A DNA stretch of 64,000 nucleotides. It comes from Silurus meridionalis (Eukaryota; Chordata; Actinopteri; Siluriformes; Siluridae). The notes below the pieces were generated by a model. It searched no databases and had not been told where the DNA came from. It saw nothing but the letters and a program-made list of their open reading frames with translations. The position numbers and the translations under genes are program-made. Where the stretch lies: assembly GCF_014805685.1 (NCBI RefSeq), contig NC_060909.1, positions 5,723,792 through 5,787,791 on the forward strand, in the 5' to 3' direction. Below, piece by piece: positions 63,978 to 64,000 of this stretch (position 1 is its first letter; every line of letters starts with the position of its first letter).

Positions 63978-64000
63978 GTCTAACCTGCCACTGTTTACAC

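Larger units (their letters stand above)
60205..64000 (+). other. madd: madd intron 3 (continues beyond window)
   Basis: It holds a SINE-like repeat (60860-61120), a CNE-like stretch around 61540-62160 with a strong RFX-type X-box, and a hAT element with a nested MITE (63278-63977). A 36-nt splice-bounded segment at 63138-63173 is a weak micro-exon candidate. No further conserved MADD exon (the DTMWRIF block) is present. Confidence 0.7.

Overview
This window is vertebrate nuclear DNA, almost certainly from a teleost fish. The genes have many introns with GT..AG boundaries. The intergenic DNA is AT-rich and full of Tc1/mariner, pogo, hAT and tRNA-SINE debris plus long microsatellites. Several repeat families look like those common in catfish and other otophysan genomes, so a siluriform is my best guess, but the sequence alone does not prove the order.

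Two protein-coding genes can be supported, both on the + strand. The first is nr1h3 (liver X receptor): a 5'UTR exon at 23533-23643 and nine coding exons from 26676 to 35949. The exons join in phase to give a complete 446-residue receptor with an intact two-zinc-finger DNA-binding domain, ligand-binding domain and AF-2 helix. The second is the 5' end of madd (MAP-kinase activating death domain protein, a DENN-domain Rab GEF): coding exons at 58138-58198, 58992-59268 and 59886-60204, continuing past the window. A GC-richer, exon-like stretch ending at 41896 may be the madd first non-coding exon, which would make 41.9-58.1 kb a large first intron. NR1H3 followed by MADD in the same orientation is also the order in mammals. 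As given, madd exon 2 lacks one base at 59164-59165, which breaks the frame.

Layout: 1-9.3 kb has little repeat content and contains non-repetitive blocks that look like conserved non-coding elements, apart from a nested transposon cluster at 1.25-2.72 kb. The stretch 9.3-23.5 kb is dominated by repeats: a SINE, a 1.57-kb imperfect palindrome at 13.67-15.24 kb, microsatellites, a pogo-derived MITE and a tRNA-Glu SINE. nr1h3 occupies 23.5-36 kb, with transposon remnants in its introns. From 36 to 41.3 kb there is a probable 3'UTR and a Tc1 copy interrupted by a retroelement tail. From 41.9 to 58 kb, CNE-like blocks alternate with repeats. The end, 58-64 kb, holds the madd exons and a nested hAT element. 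I see no rRNA genes, functional tRNA genes, CRISPR arrays or prokaryotic features. Repeat-family names come from recognised sequence features, not from a database search.
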